A stretch of 64,000 bases of DNA from Motacilla alba alba (lineage: Eukaryota; Chordata; Aves; Passeriformes; Motacillidae): the NCBI RefSeq assembly GCF_015832195.1, contig NC_052032.1, forward strand, positions 6,082,618 to 6,146,617, written 5' to 3'. The position numbers and the translations under genes were made by a program. Below are positions 29,961-40,143 of the stretch, one piece after another. Position 1 is the stretch's first letter. Each line of letters begins with the position of its first letter. The notes beneath the pieces are model-generated. The model saw only the letters and a program-made list of their open reading frames with translations, did no database searches and was not told the origin of the DNA.

Positions 29961-32900
29961 TGAGCTACTGGATCCTCTTGCCCTGCAACAGCAGACACCC
30001 AAAGCAGCCCATAAAACACCAACCTGAGCCTGTGTCTCACAGCTCTAGCAGTTAACAGTAGTTAACTGGTAGTTTAACTCTTAACAGCAATTTTCTCCAA
30101 GCTTCTCCTTAACTTCTTTATTCCCAGCACCAAAATATGAAACTGCAGTGTGTCCAGGACGTAAAAGCCCATTTGAGAAATGGACACCTGTTAGGATTGC
30201 TCAAGTACAGATTTAAAAACTCTTCTCTTCAAAGCCTGTGTCAGTCCTGGCAATTCCTGTTCATATGAACATAAACCTTTGGTTCTATCCAGAGCCAAAT
30301 GGCTGCTCCCTCCATCCCTTCTGCCTCTGGAACACACAGTGGCCTGCAGGAGAACAGAGCTATTTTGGCTGCCAGGCACTTGAATAATTCCTTGTGCTCG
30401 TTCTGAGAAAGACCATCTCCATCCATCACTGCTTGATGGAGTTGATATGTGTGAAAGACCAAGCAGGTTCTAGCACCAGGACTCACTCCATAAAGAGCAG
30501 AGAAGTGTCCTGCCAGCATTGTCCCCTTGTACTTACCCATAAACATTCAACTTCCAGCAAGTTCCCACGGTAGGCAAGAAACATGAGACGGCAGCTTCCC
30601 TCACCCACAATGGAACACAGCTTAAACACATCCCCTCCCCTGCCTCTCACTCCCATCCCTACCAGGTAACACGACCTGTGTAGCTCCACCTGCTGCAAAC
30701 CACGTGGGATCAGTTTAAAAATCCCATTTTTCTCCCTCTGCAGAGCTGTCAGCGTTCGCCACGGCCAGAGGGCACTGGCAGCAGTGACAAGCCCTGCTCG
30801 GTCCCAGCTGCTCTGGGGGGGAGCTGTGCTGGTGCAGACCAGGGACAGCTCTGGCCTGAAGCACCTCAGCATCCCAGCTCTGCTTGCTCACCCTGCTGGG
30901 AGGACAGCACAGCAACACTCTGCTCTCTGAGAGCAGCCTGGGCTCAGGGAAAAGGGCTTTGAGATTGGGCATCCAGACAGGAAACACTTTTCTGTTGTTG
31001 TAAGGAAGAACCTCTCAATGGAATTTTTCAGAGACAGCAACCAGGACAAAATCCAACCCTCCTGGTACCTCAGAATTTCACAAGGGTTCAGACGTGATCA
31101 AATGAATTCTTTCCCAAGGGCAGATTTACTGCACAAGTATATAATGTTCTATTTCACTCGGATGCCAAACTCATCCACATCTTTCCCTGTTGGACTGTCC
31201 CTCTTCACACAGCACAGCACCACACACTGACCCAAGGGATTGTGATTTCGTACCCCAGATAAGGATTTTGAAGCCTGTTCAAGTTTAATCACGGCTCAAG
31301 CTCTTGAGTAAATATTTTAGTGACAAAACAGAATTGTTAAACCTTTTGCTATGAACTACCGTGTTGAAATAAAAAAAGGCTTTCATCATCTGCAAACCTC
31401 AATTTTCCTACCTGCAAGAGAAGGATGACAGGCTCTTGACTCCCTGGGTGTTTCTAGGATTAGACAATGTCTGCTCAATGTTTGTGTAGATGTTGGTATT
31501 TTGTGTTATTGCTCCTGCCACATTACCGAAAGGTCAGGGAACATTTTCCATGAGTCAGAGCCTTTCCACAGCATTAGTGTAGTCCTCAGAGCTTAGCCAG
31601 CTCTGTATTTGGATAAAGCCCACCACAATCCCACTCTTTAAAGATCCCAGTGTACGTCAGAGTGGCAGCCCTTTCCTGTCACTGCCTCATCTCTGTGTTT
31701 AGGATAAGCAGCACTTGGAAGATGATACTGGAATTAAAGCAGGGAAAGAAAACAAAGCAAAACCACACGTATGGGATGTGGGGAGATGGGGCGTGGTAGA
31801 AAAAGGGTAAAAATAAAGGAAAATCCTCTCAGAAAAACTCAGACTGTTAGGGAGCATCTAGCCAGAGTCAGAAGGCAGGGGGAGATTATGTAAAAATGAA
31901 TGTAGGGAAAAATGAGTCTCCCAGCTCTCCTTCTCCAGTTAGAAACCTTCCACAGGAACCTCTTGCCACCCCAGCAACTCATGTAAAGCAGCACATTTCC
32001 AAACCTCTTTCACAAACAAAGCATTTGGAAATACTGAGGACCTTATACATCCTCCAACAAAAATACAGACTTTTTGTGGGAAAAGCATTGATTCATAAAT
32101 CTTGAAATTCTTACCTGGAAAACTCTTGCAGTCCATGAACTGAAGATGGGGCTGCAGCCCTGATTCCGAGCACCCTGTCCCCTGGCTGGAGACATTTTCC
32201 TTGGCTCACCAGACAGCTGGGAGGTCTGCTGCCTTGTGATGCTGCCTTGAGTGCCTTGCTAACCAGCCAGATGCCAGATTCTCTGAGCTCTCTGCCACAG
32301 AGCTCAAAGTGAGCCAGCCCAAAGTCCTGAAAATGCTGACTTTAAACCAATCAAACTGCAGGCGGCAGGAAATACCAACACACCGGAAGCAGGGTCAGGC
32401 CAGGCAAAAATCTCATCTGAGACTTCCTCTTCACCCTTGGCCTTGAGTACTCCATCTCTGCATCCCTTATCTCTTGCTTAGCAACACAGATGCTCCACCT
32501 CCATTGCCTCCTCTACCACAACATCTTTAGCACCCCAAATTACCCACTGCAAACACCCTATATCCTCCAGCTCTTACCACTGATCTCCAAATTCCTACCA
32601 TTCTTCTTCCTGTACTCTCTGCAACATCCTTCCCTTTTCCACACCCTCTCCTTTTCACCGCACCACTTTCACTGCTGATCAACATCCCAAATCACAGACA
32701 CCCCAAGCCTACTGCACGCTCAACGCCTATCTAAAGTTCTTCTCTGCTGCAGATTCTCAGTGCTTTCAGCTTGTGGCAGCTGGTTCACTGCTGGCCAACC
32801 ACCCCACCCCTGTGCTGGTCAGGAGGGCAACATCGAGGCACGACAGTATGCCAGTTCTGTGCCTAGGGCACAGGAGGGTGTGGAGGTGAAAGAGCAATGT

Positions 32901-35071
32901 GTTCAGCACAACAGGCACAAAACATTGCACTGTGGCCTGTGCAGGGTCTGTGTTCCACTTGGAGCTTCCAGACTGCTGTTCAAGGAAATTGCCATCAATG
33001 TCAGCCTCACCACCACGATTAGACATCTCATCCATGTCCAGGCCCAGCTTGAACCCATTTAACTTGTAACGGATAATGAGATAACAGCATGACATGCAGC
33101 AGCTGAAGATTATTTAAACACCCATCTGGTACCTGTTATGCAGCATACATCCTATTGTTGTATAGGAAATATATGCCACCTCCCTCCCACATGGAAAGGA
33201 GAAGATCTATAGATGTATCTCATGCTACCCCTTCTTTTTGCAGATGAGGTAATTCTCCTTCTCTGTGCTGCTTCTAGCATATCACTTTGCATTTCTCATC
33301 TGTGTTTTGGGAGATGCCGTCCCTTCCAAGCTGTTGAGACCTTGTGAAAACACACAAGAGCACCATGAAAAATTTGCTCAGGACACCCCCTTCATACATC
33401 AGTCAGAAAAGACTCTGCCATGAAACTGATTCACCCTTTGCAAGACACAACATGGCACTACCCTTCATCCTGGAGAGATTCGGGGGTGACAGTCCACATC
33501 AGTGTTTGTTGGACCACGCTGATTCTACAGGGGAATGGGGAAATAGCTGCTGAAGCCTGAGAGATGAGCAAGGCAACCAGCTCACACTGTAATAAAATAA
33601 ATAAAAGGCAACCTGCTCACACTGTGATCAGATGGACAGATGAGAATCTGCAGATCCCAGCTGAACAGCCTGATTTCTTTATCCAAACTCCTCACCTTCC
33701 TTAGTAGGATGACTTTGGCTGTTTTGCTGGAACGGCTCTCATAGCTCTGGCTCTCTGCGATCCCTCAGCAGCCGCGGGCCGGGTTACTGTGTGTCCCAAG
33801 AAATCACGTTTCACAACACAAGTTGTCAGCTCTGCAGATGGGCGTCCACATTTCTGTTTTTCTCAAACATGACTCAGTTCTCTGCAGGAACTGTTCTCGC
33901 ATGGACCAAACCCTGTGTCTGACGCCCCACCTAGCGTTCAGCACGGACAGATGCACAGGAAAGAGGAGACCGGAGAATTCCCAGCATTTTCAGCGGTATT
34001 AAACCACCTTGATAAAACTTGTCTCCGAGGGAGCTCGAAGAGAGCCCAGGCGCCATGGATTCCACTGCCATATCCCACTGCCAGTTCCTGCCTCTGGACT
34101 CTGGGTGTCCAAGTGGAGATAGCAGCTGGAAAGCCCTGGAAACCCAGCTCCTTCTTTGCTTGGCAGCACACCCCGGGGCTTGGAGGACGCCTGGGCAAAC
34201 CCAGGAATGAAACCCCATTTCATCCTTGGAATGGGGAACCGAGGGTCTGAACTGTGTCCCCCAAAAGGCTCTGGCGGCTGGCAGCCTGGATTCTCCAACA
34301 GGGAGCAACGGCACTTCCTGGCTGCTCGGCAGTCGGCAGCACCGGGCGCCCTTGTCAAGACAGTCATCAACTCTTGAGCAGGTATTTTGAATACTAAATA
34401 ACGCTGCTCGGTGTTTCTCCAATGAGATTTTAAAAATAAAATGGGAATTGCTGAAAATGCGTTTCACAACTTATTTTCATGGGAAAAAAAAAGTGTCTGC
34501 TGAGAAAACAAACACTTTTTTTTGTTTTTTTTTTTTTTTTTTCCTTTTTTTGGTGGTGATGGTGGTGGGGAGATAGTGAAGATAGTGAAGTTGTCAAGAC
34601 AAAAAAAATATCTGCTCTGAGGACTTGGTTTTACACAGCAGCTTTCCGACACGTTCAGTGCTGCGAATTGCAGAGCCCTAAGCACTGCTACGGAAATCTT
34701 CGGGCTGTGTAACGTCGTGTGCACAACCACTCGCAATTAAGCCCAAAACAAGCATCTCTGTGTTCTCCGTTAATCACCAGCCCAATTAGCACCTCGGTTA
34801 AGATGCTGAGAGGTTCCAGTCCTCCTCCCATCAGAGCTGGGATTGTTCTAGTGAAACTCTCACTGTGCCTATGCAGCGCTCTGTTCAACAACACTTTCAG
34901 TTCTCCTGGAGCAGCGTGATAAGTCTGTTAACTCATTAACACCTCCAGCTTACAGGAGACTTGGCTTCCAGCCCCTTCAGCAGCCCCAGGCTCCACGCTC
35001 CAGGAAGTTTTTCTGCAGTTTCTGTTTTGGTTTCTTTTCCTGCTGAGCCAGCCTGGCTGGCAGCTCCCACC
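29961..35071. other. Intergenic upstream of the torsin cluster
   Basis: No exons recognised. It holds a small tandem duplication near 33570-33625 and an interrupted poly(T) tract at 34516-34551. The final few hundred bases may include the promoter of the torsin-like exon at 35072. No CpG island is seen there. Confidence 0.5.
34516..34551. repeat. Interrupted poly(T) tract
   Basis: Runs of 8, 18 and 7 T residues separated by G and CC, followed by a GGTGGTGATGGTGGTGGGG simple repeat. Confidence 0.85.
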
Positions 35072-35258
35072 ATGAAGCTCCTGAAGGCTGCTGTAATCTT
35101 TGTTCTTGTGCCCACCCTGACGCCGGCTTTTGACCCTCTCAGCCTTTCGGTCGCTGCGGGAAGCGCTCTCATGGCTTGGCATCTCTTGTCCTCCGACTCC
35201 TGGCTCAAGTGCCGCTTCCAGGAGTGCTGCAAAAGGAATAGCACCGTGAACTTCAAAG
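35072..35258 (+). CDS. Orphan torsin-type first coding exon (alternative TOR1B exon 1 or relic torsin gene)
   Basis: An ATG in a good context (CCCACCATGA) opens 62 intact codons plus one base, ending at a strong donor AAAG|GTAAGG. The peptide begins MKLLKAAVIFVLVPTLTPAF, a clear signal peptide. It continues with DPLSLSV..GSAL and a CRFQECC motif. TOR1B and TOR1A have EPLSVGL/EPISVGL and the same C-x4-CC spacing (CSYVECC, CYFRECC) at this place, so this is a torsin exon 1. The donor phase (one base left over) equals that of both torsin exon 1s, so splicing to 36553 would keep the TOR1B frame. No second set of exons 2-5 (Walker A/B) lies between it and TOR1B. It may be an alternative first exon of TOR1B giving a different signal peptide and membrane-facing N terminus, or the last remnant of a third torsin copy. 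Intactness argues for use, but transcripts are needed. Confidence 0.65.
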
Positions 35259-35727
35259 GTAAGGCAGTGGCGAGGCCAAGCTGGTGTTCCTTCACAGGGC
35301 GGTGAGAGCTTCCTTTGGTGGGCTTGTGGAAGATAAGGATCACCACCCAGAGCAGCTCTACAAGGCAGAGACCTAATATATCTCCGTAGTCTACAAGGCA
35401 GACTAATCCAATATCCTTATCCCACAAGAAGTTGCGTGTCTTGCTTCTCTGAGCAGTGCAGGAGCGTTTTCCTTGCTGATTTCTTGGTTCATATTGGTAG
35501 AAATGGGCTCTGCTGGTTTATGGCACCATCAGGGTGGCAAATGCCATTGACAGACCTCATCAATGTGTGTAAATATCGAAATATCCACGAAGGTGGATCA
35601 GGCTCTTCCTGGTGCTGCCAATGACACAGATCAACAAGTAGGGAACACAGCTTGGGAAAATACTGACACTTTACGTTTTGGTAAAGTAACTCTGATACAC
35701 CTCAATGAATAAAGCCTGAGAGAGAAA

Positions 35728-36080
35728 TATGTGTTGTTGAGGGTGAGCACCTGGAGGGCAGAAATTGGACCACAAGGACATTTTGTCGGAGACTAGCAAA
35801 GACTCATTGTAAAGTCACTACCAGAGGAAAAAGATACTAAAAATACTAAAATCATGGACTAATTAGCATAAGAAGCGAGAAATCAATAAGTAATAGAGGG
35901 TAGAATAGTAACTAATGGAAGAAAATTATGTAACTTAGAACTGATGAGTAATAATTCCGTTGCTTGTTAAAAAGGTATAAATAAATAAAAAAACTCGATG
36001 CCTGTGTGGAGGCTGCAATTTGGCCGGCCTGGCCAGACTAAAGTAACGCTTCCTCGCTAGCAAAGAGCCGGCACTGGAGG
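35728..36080 (+). mobile_element. Candidate solo LTR between torsin-like exon and TOR1B
   Basis: An AT-rich segment that looks LTR-like. It begins near TGTGTTGTTGAGGG and contains GGTATAAATAAATAAA, a TATA-like box overlapping a poly(A) hexamer, at about 35973. It then switches to a GC-richer end with GGCCTGGCCAG. No coding remains. Boundaries and family are uncertain. Confidence 0.4.
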
Positions 36081-36155
36081 TTTAATTTCCCGTTGGAGCT
36101 GGCAGCAGGTGACGCGCCGTATCCTCGCCGGGAGCCGCGCTCTCTGCCCGGCACA

Positions 36156-36166
36156 AAGATGGCGGC
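36156..36166 (+). promoter_or_regulatory. YY1-type element in the TOR1B promoter
   Basis: AAGATGGCGGC is a perfect match to the known YY1 consensus found near start sites of housekeeping genes. It lies 101 bp upstream of the TOR1B ATG in a CpG-rich stretch (36105-36540). Its ATG would open the same out-of-frame reading frame as the duplicated start at 36237 if it were transcribed. Confidence 0.6.
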
Positions 36167-36230
36167 GGCCCCTCACGGGGCGGGGAGGCGCGGGCGCGCA
36201 GGCGCGGTGGGCGCGGCGCGCGCGCTCGGG

Positions 36231-36270
36231 GCCGCCATGGCGCGCTCGGTGCCGCCATGGCGCGCTCGGT
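36231..36270 (+). repeat. Perfect 20-bp tandem duplication across the TOR1B start codon
   Basis: Two identical copies of GCCGCCATGGCGCGCTCGGT (36231-36250 and 36251-36270). Both contain an ATG in an optimal Kozak context (36237 and 36257). Because 20 is not a multiple of three, only the second ATG is in frame with torsin. The first opens a reading frame of 67 codons that stops at the second codon after the exon 1/2 junction. Confidence 0.95.
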
Positions 36271-39200
36271 GCCGCTGCTGTGGGTGCTGCTGCCGGGGCT
36301 GGCGGCGCTGGAGCCGCTCAGCGTGGGGCTGGCCATCGGCGTGGCCTCGGCGCTCACCGGCTACCTGTCCCACCCCAGGTTCTACTGCAGCTACGTGGAG
36401 TGCTGCCCCCGCGCCGGGCAGCGCCTCAACGCCAGCGGTACGGCGGGGGCGGGGGGCGGCCGGGCTGCCCCCGAGCTCGGCCGCTCACCGGGGCAGCGCG
36501 GCCCGGGGCGTGCGCGGTGACCGGCGGTGCTGAGCTGTCCCTCTCCCCGCAGCGCTGAAGGCGCAGCTGGACAACAGGCTCTTCGGGCAGCACCTGGCCA
36601 AGGACGTGGTGCTGAAGGCGGTGCTGGGCTTCAGCAACAACCCCAGCCCCAAGAAGCCGCTGATGCTGTCGTTGCACGGCTGGGCCGGCACCGGCAAGAA
36701 CTTCCTCAGCCAGATCCTGGCCGAGCAGGTCCACCCCGCCGGCCTGCGCAGCAAGTTCGTCCATCTCTTCCTGGCCACCCTGCACTTCCCCCACCACGAC
36801 CAGGTCAAGCTGTACAAGGTGAGGAGGGGCAGGAGGTGGCCCGGGTACCCCAGCGGGTGCCTGAAGCGCTGCTGGGGGTGTCCTGCGCTTCTCCCGCCGG
36901 GATGAGCTCCGCTGATGGGAGCATGATGCTGACAATGCCGAGGTTGTGAGTTCGATCCCTGTACGGGCCAGTCACTTTATAGCTGGACTCGATGGTCCTT
37001 GTGGGTCCTTTCTAACTCAGAATATTCTGATTCATGTGCCTGACAGCTGGAGGTGTGCAGCTGGGAATTCCAAAGTTGGTGCTTAGGAGGGACAGAAGGG
37101 GAAGTTCATGCATAAAGAAAAAGACATCAAAAAGCCGAGAAATCAAACCCGAGATAGTTTCCGTTTCCTAGCGCTACCCTCTCACTGATGCCATCTGCTG
37201 CTGATTCATTCCCGTGCTCGCTGCAAGGAGAGTTTCTCGTTCCAGCTGCATTATCCTGGCTGTCCGGGATGGAAGGCACCTTTTCCTCAGCCCCTGCGGG
37301 GGCCATGCTTTGCGTTTATGACTGAAACAGTGTTGGTAATTTTGAGCACACATGGTGTTTGGGCTGTTACAGTAGTGCTTGTACAGCTTCAAAGCTTGCT
37401 TGTTTTTCCCACTCATATCGAGCTGGCTGGGGTGGGCAAGAGATGGGGAGGGGGTACAGCCTGGACAGCTGACCCCCACTACCATTTTCTCTGTTTTTTC
37501 CTCTTTCATTCACCAGCCAGTGAGTGTGGGATACTGAAATTTAATAGTGTGTCCCCAGAATCATCTGTCATATACAAGAGTCTTGCAGTACATCCAGTAA
37601 AGACCTTGTTTTTCAGTGGCTTTCAACCTCTTGTTCCAGGAACAGCTGCAGAACTGGATTCGAGGCAATGTCAGTGCCTGTCCCTCCTCTGTCTTCATTT
37701 TTGATGAGATGGACAAAATGCATCCGGGTGTCATCGATGCCATCAAGCCCTTCTTAGACTATTACGAGGAGGTTGATGGGGTGTCCTACAGGAAAGCCAT
37801 CTTCATCTTCCTCAGGTCTGTGGCACCAATTTCTGTCATTCTGAGATACTGAATGTTTATTTATGATGATAGTGATGCTTCTTGGGCACCTCATTCAAAG
37901 AAGAGCAAAAAATGCTCTGGAAGGAAGATTCTCTGTGCAAAGACAGTGAGGAGCAGTCTGAACTTGTGCCTGTGGCTGTAGTGGAGCAGGTCTGATGCTG
38001 TGCTTGGCCACTGCAGCGTGCTGAGCTCATGAAGCTGGCCCAGAGCACAGGACATAAGAGAGTTCACATTTTGGGATGGGTGTACCAAGTACTGGACCTT
38101 GCTGGCATGGAGTTCAATATCTTCAGAGCAGCTGGTCTGGTGCTGTTTGGGATCTGTGGCTCTGAGAGTGTTGATAGCACACCAGTGTTTGTGAATGATG
38201 TTTGCAAAGCTTCAAGGCTTTTCCCACACTAGGCTGGGGTTGGCAGGAGGATGGGTGGGGACACAGCTGGGACAGCTGACCTGAAGTGCCCAGGAGGACA
38301 TTTAATACTGTGGCATGCCATGCTCAGTAATAAAAACAGGGGTGAGAAAAAAAGTGGGGTTTCATCTTTAAGGTGATGGTTCTTCTGATGATGCCAGCAT
38401 TTGCCTGGGCATTTGTCTGGCTGTGAGGGTGGTAACTGATTTCCTTAGTCTTCCTTGGGGTTTTTTTCTCCTCTTTTTCTCCTCGTATTAAACTATCTTT
38501 ATCTTGACCCACAAGTCTTCAGACTTTTGTTCTTCCTATTTTCTCTTTTCATGCTACTGAGGCAGGAGGGAGTAAGCAAGTGGCTGTGTAAGTGCTTGGC
38601 TGCTGGCTGGGGGCAACCCACCACACACTGATGACTACTTAAGGAACTAGAGACTTTCCCTAAGTTTTGGCTTACAGGATTCTTTTTGATGATTTGTTTG
38701 ATATCAAGGAGATTAGCAATATGTGTAACAGGCTGCAAAAGAAATTCTGGTTCACTTGCGTCTGTTTTTCACCACTGTATGTTTTTCTTTTATGATCAGC
38801 AATGCAGGTGGTGATTTAATTAACAAAGCAGCTCTTGACTTCTGGACAAGTGGAAAGCGCAGGGAAGATATTCAGCTGAAAGACCTGGAGCCCTTGCTGT
38901 CTGTAGGAGTCTTCAACAACAAGAATAGTAAGTCACCTTGCCCCAAAAATAGGAAATTCATTCCTCAATGGCTGAGACAAACTGCTCTGTGAATCCAGCC
39001 TGGCTTGTGGATCCTGTCATATGCAGGATCAAGTTTAAAAAACTCCTTCTTATGATTTTTTTTCCCCCCAATTTATCCAGGTGGGCTGTGGCACAGTAGC
39101 ATCATTGACAGGAACCTTATTGACTACTTTGTCCCTTTCCTGCCCTTGGAGCAAAGGCACGTGAAGATGTGTGTCAGGGCTGAAATGGCAGCCCGTGGCT

Positions 39201-39358
39201 ATGCTGTGGATGAGAGGATTGTTCAGGAAGTGGCTGATGAGATGACCTACTTCCCCAAGGAGCAGAGGATCTACTCTGATAAAGGCTGCAAGACTGTACA
39301 GGCCAAGCTGGATATTCATGAAGACCTTGTGATGAGAGATACGAACACCAGGGGTTGA
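36257..39358 (+). CDS. TOR1B: Torsin-1B (AAA+ ATPase of ER/nuclear envelope)
   Basis: A torsin-family AAA+ protein acting in the ER lumen and perinuclear space, activated by LAP1/LULL1 in known torsins. Exons are 36257-36437, 36553-36818, 37640-37815, 38800-38927 and 39081-39358, giving 342 residues (usual length about 330-340). It has a signal peptide and hydrophobic N-terminal segment (about residues 1-35), a C-x4-CC motif, Walker A GWAGTGKN (103-110), Walker B FIFDEMDK (169-175 region), sensor-1 Asn209 and the redox GCK motif (319-321) with partner Cys281. A GNVS glycosylation sequon begins at Asn159. I chose the second of two duplicated ATGs because only it is in frame. Asp-Glu (303-304) replaces the Glu-Glu pair of torsin-1A. 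The C terminus runs about 12 residues beyond the KLDIH position. Plus-strand position between PTGES and the minus-strand TOR1A identifies it as TOR1B, as in mammals. Confidence 0.95.
36895..37033 (+). mobile_element. tRNA-Ile-derived SINE with CR1-like tail (TguSINE1 type)
   Basis: The first about 75 bp align with tRNA-Ile, including the B box GAGTTCGATCCCTGTACGGG ahead of a CCA-like end. The following GCTGGACTCGATGGTCC, CCTTTCTAACTCAGAA and ATATTCTGATTC resemble the CR1 3' end. This is the structure of the songbird SINE described in zebra finch. It lies in TOR1B intron 2 in the sense direction. Confidence 0.8.
37360..37530 (+). mobile_element. Probable ERV/LTR-derived fragment
   Basis: Contains CAGCTTCAAAGCTTGC, GGCTGGGGTGGGCAAGAG and ACAGCCTGGACAGCTGACCC. 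These blocks match in order the element at about 38190-38290 in the next intron and resemble a common avian LTR-type repeat. The fragment lies in TOR1B intron 2. Confidence 0.45.
38010..38626 (+). mobile_element. Probable ERV 3' part / LTR in TOR1B intron 3
   Basis: Carries GGGGACACAGCTGGGACAGC, a CATGCTCAGTAATAAAA block, a TATTAAACTATCTTTATC block followed by GACCCACAAGT, and an end GGCTGGGGGCAACCCACCACA. This order is that of a widespread avian endogenous-retrovirus LTR, as I recall it. No intact viral reading frame is present. The left boundary is uncertain. Confidence 0.55.
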
Positions 39359-39499
39359 TTTCCACTTTGAGTCTCCACAGCACTTTCAGAGCTTTTGGAA
39401 ATCTGTGTATTTGCACTTACACTTTTTTACTGTTGCAGGGAGTATGGTGAAAATACCAGAATGAGCTGTATGGGCTTTGTAGCTTATGTGTTTGGGTGG

Positions 39500-39519
39500 T
39501 TTTTTTTTTTTTTTTTTTT
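39500..39519. repeat. Poly(T) tract in TOR1B 3' UTR region
   Basis: Twenty T residues followed by G-interrupted T runs, directly before the CR1 fragment. Confidence 0.85.
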
Positions 39520-39547
39520 GGTTTTTTGGGGTTTTTTTTATGTAACA

Positions 39548-39690
39548 TAGAATTGGGACTTGGAGATCATCTAGTGACATCCTCTGCCATGGGCAGGGCC
39601 ACTTTCCACTGAATCAGGTCACTCACAGTCCCATCCAGCCTGTTCATCTCTAAGCTGGCTGGTATCCCAGTGTTGCCCCTTTAGTTTTCT
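39548..39690 (-). mobile_element. CR1 LINE 3' fragment
   Basis: The blocks ATAGAATTGGGACTTGGAG, ATCATCTAGTGACATCC, CTGCCATGGGCAGGGCCAC and AGTCCCATCCAGCCTG follow the order of an avian CR1 3' end read in reverse. It lies about 190 bp after the TOR1B stop, so it may be part of the transcript. Confidence 0.78.
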
Positions 39691-40137
39691 TTTAGTCTAT
39701 AGAGAATTTCTAGTTTGACACACAGCACTGGGTACAGCCTCTCCTGCTTTATTGTTCCAAGTGCTGGGATTATGAAGTATTTAATTCCTCTTTCCACATA
39801 AACTAGAATGGAACAAAGGAAAACAGAGGAATTCTTTCCAGATAGTTGTACTCTGTTCCATGTACGTGGTCCTGTTGACATTCACAGTGAAATGGAGGGA
39901 TGTGTGCTGTGTTCTGAACTGTGATCATGTCTGCAGGGTGAACTCCTTGGTGCATTGCAGTAAGAAGATGATATGGTAGAAGTCTTCCTGTGCCTCAGCT
40001 GGGCACATCCTCCATCTCCCAGTACAGTAATAATGACAGGGAAGTCATTATGAGCTCCTATAAATCTGTTACTAAATAATAGAGAGAGGGCAGGGGAAGA
40101 GGAAGTAAGAGCTTGCCCCATGTTTCTTTTGGGGAAA

Positions 40138-40143
40138 AATAAA
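40138..40143 (+). terminator. Candidate TOR1B poly(A) signal
   Basis: AATAAA 780 bp after the stop codon, the first canonical hexamer downstream on the plus strand. Confidence 0.4.

Noticed and set aside
32760..33095. About 100-codon open frames on both strands near 32.8-33.1 kb
   Set aside because: The two strands are open over the same bases with no conserved motif, start context or splice sites; probably chance.
36237..36437. Upstream ATG frame of TOR1B as the real protein start
   Set aside because: It gives an Arg/Cys/Trp-rich peptide that stops just after the exon 2 junction. The second ATG gives the conserved torsin signal peptide and EPLSVGL segment.
36895..36970. Possible functional tRNA-Ile gene
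   Set aside because: The acceptor and D-arm region diverge and a CR1-like tail follows directly, so it is a SINE head and not a tRNA gene.
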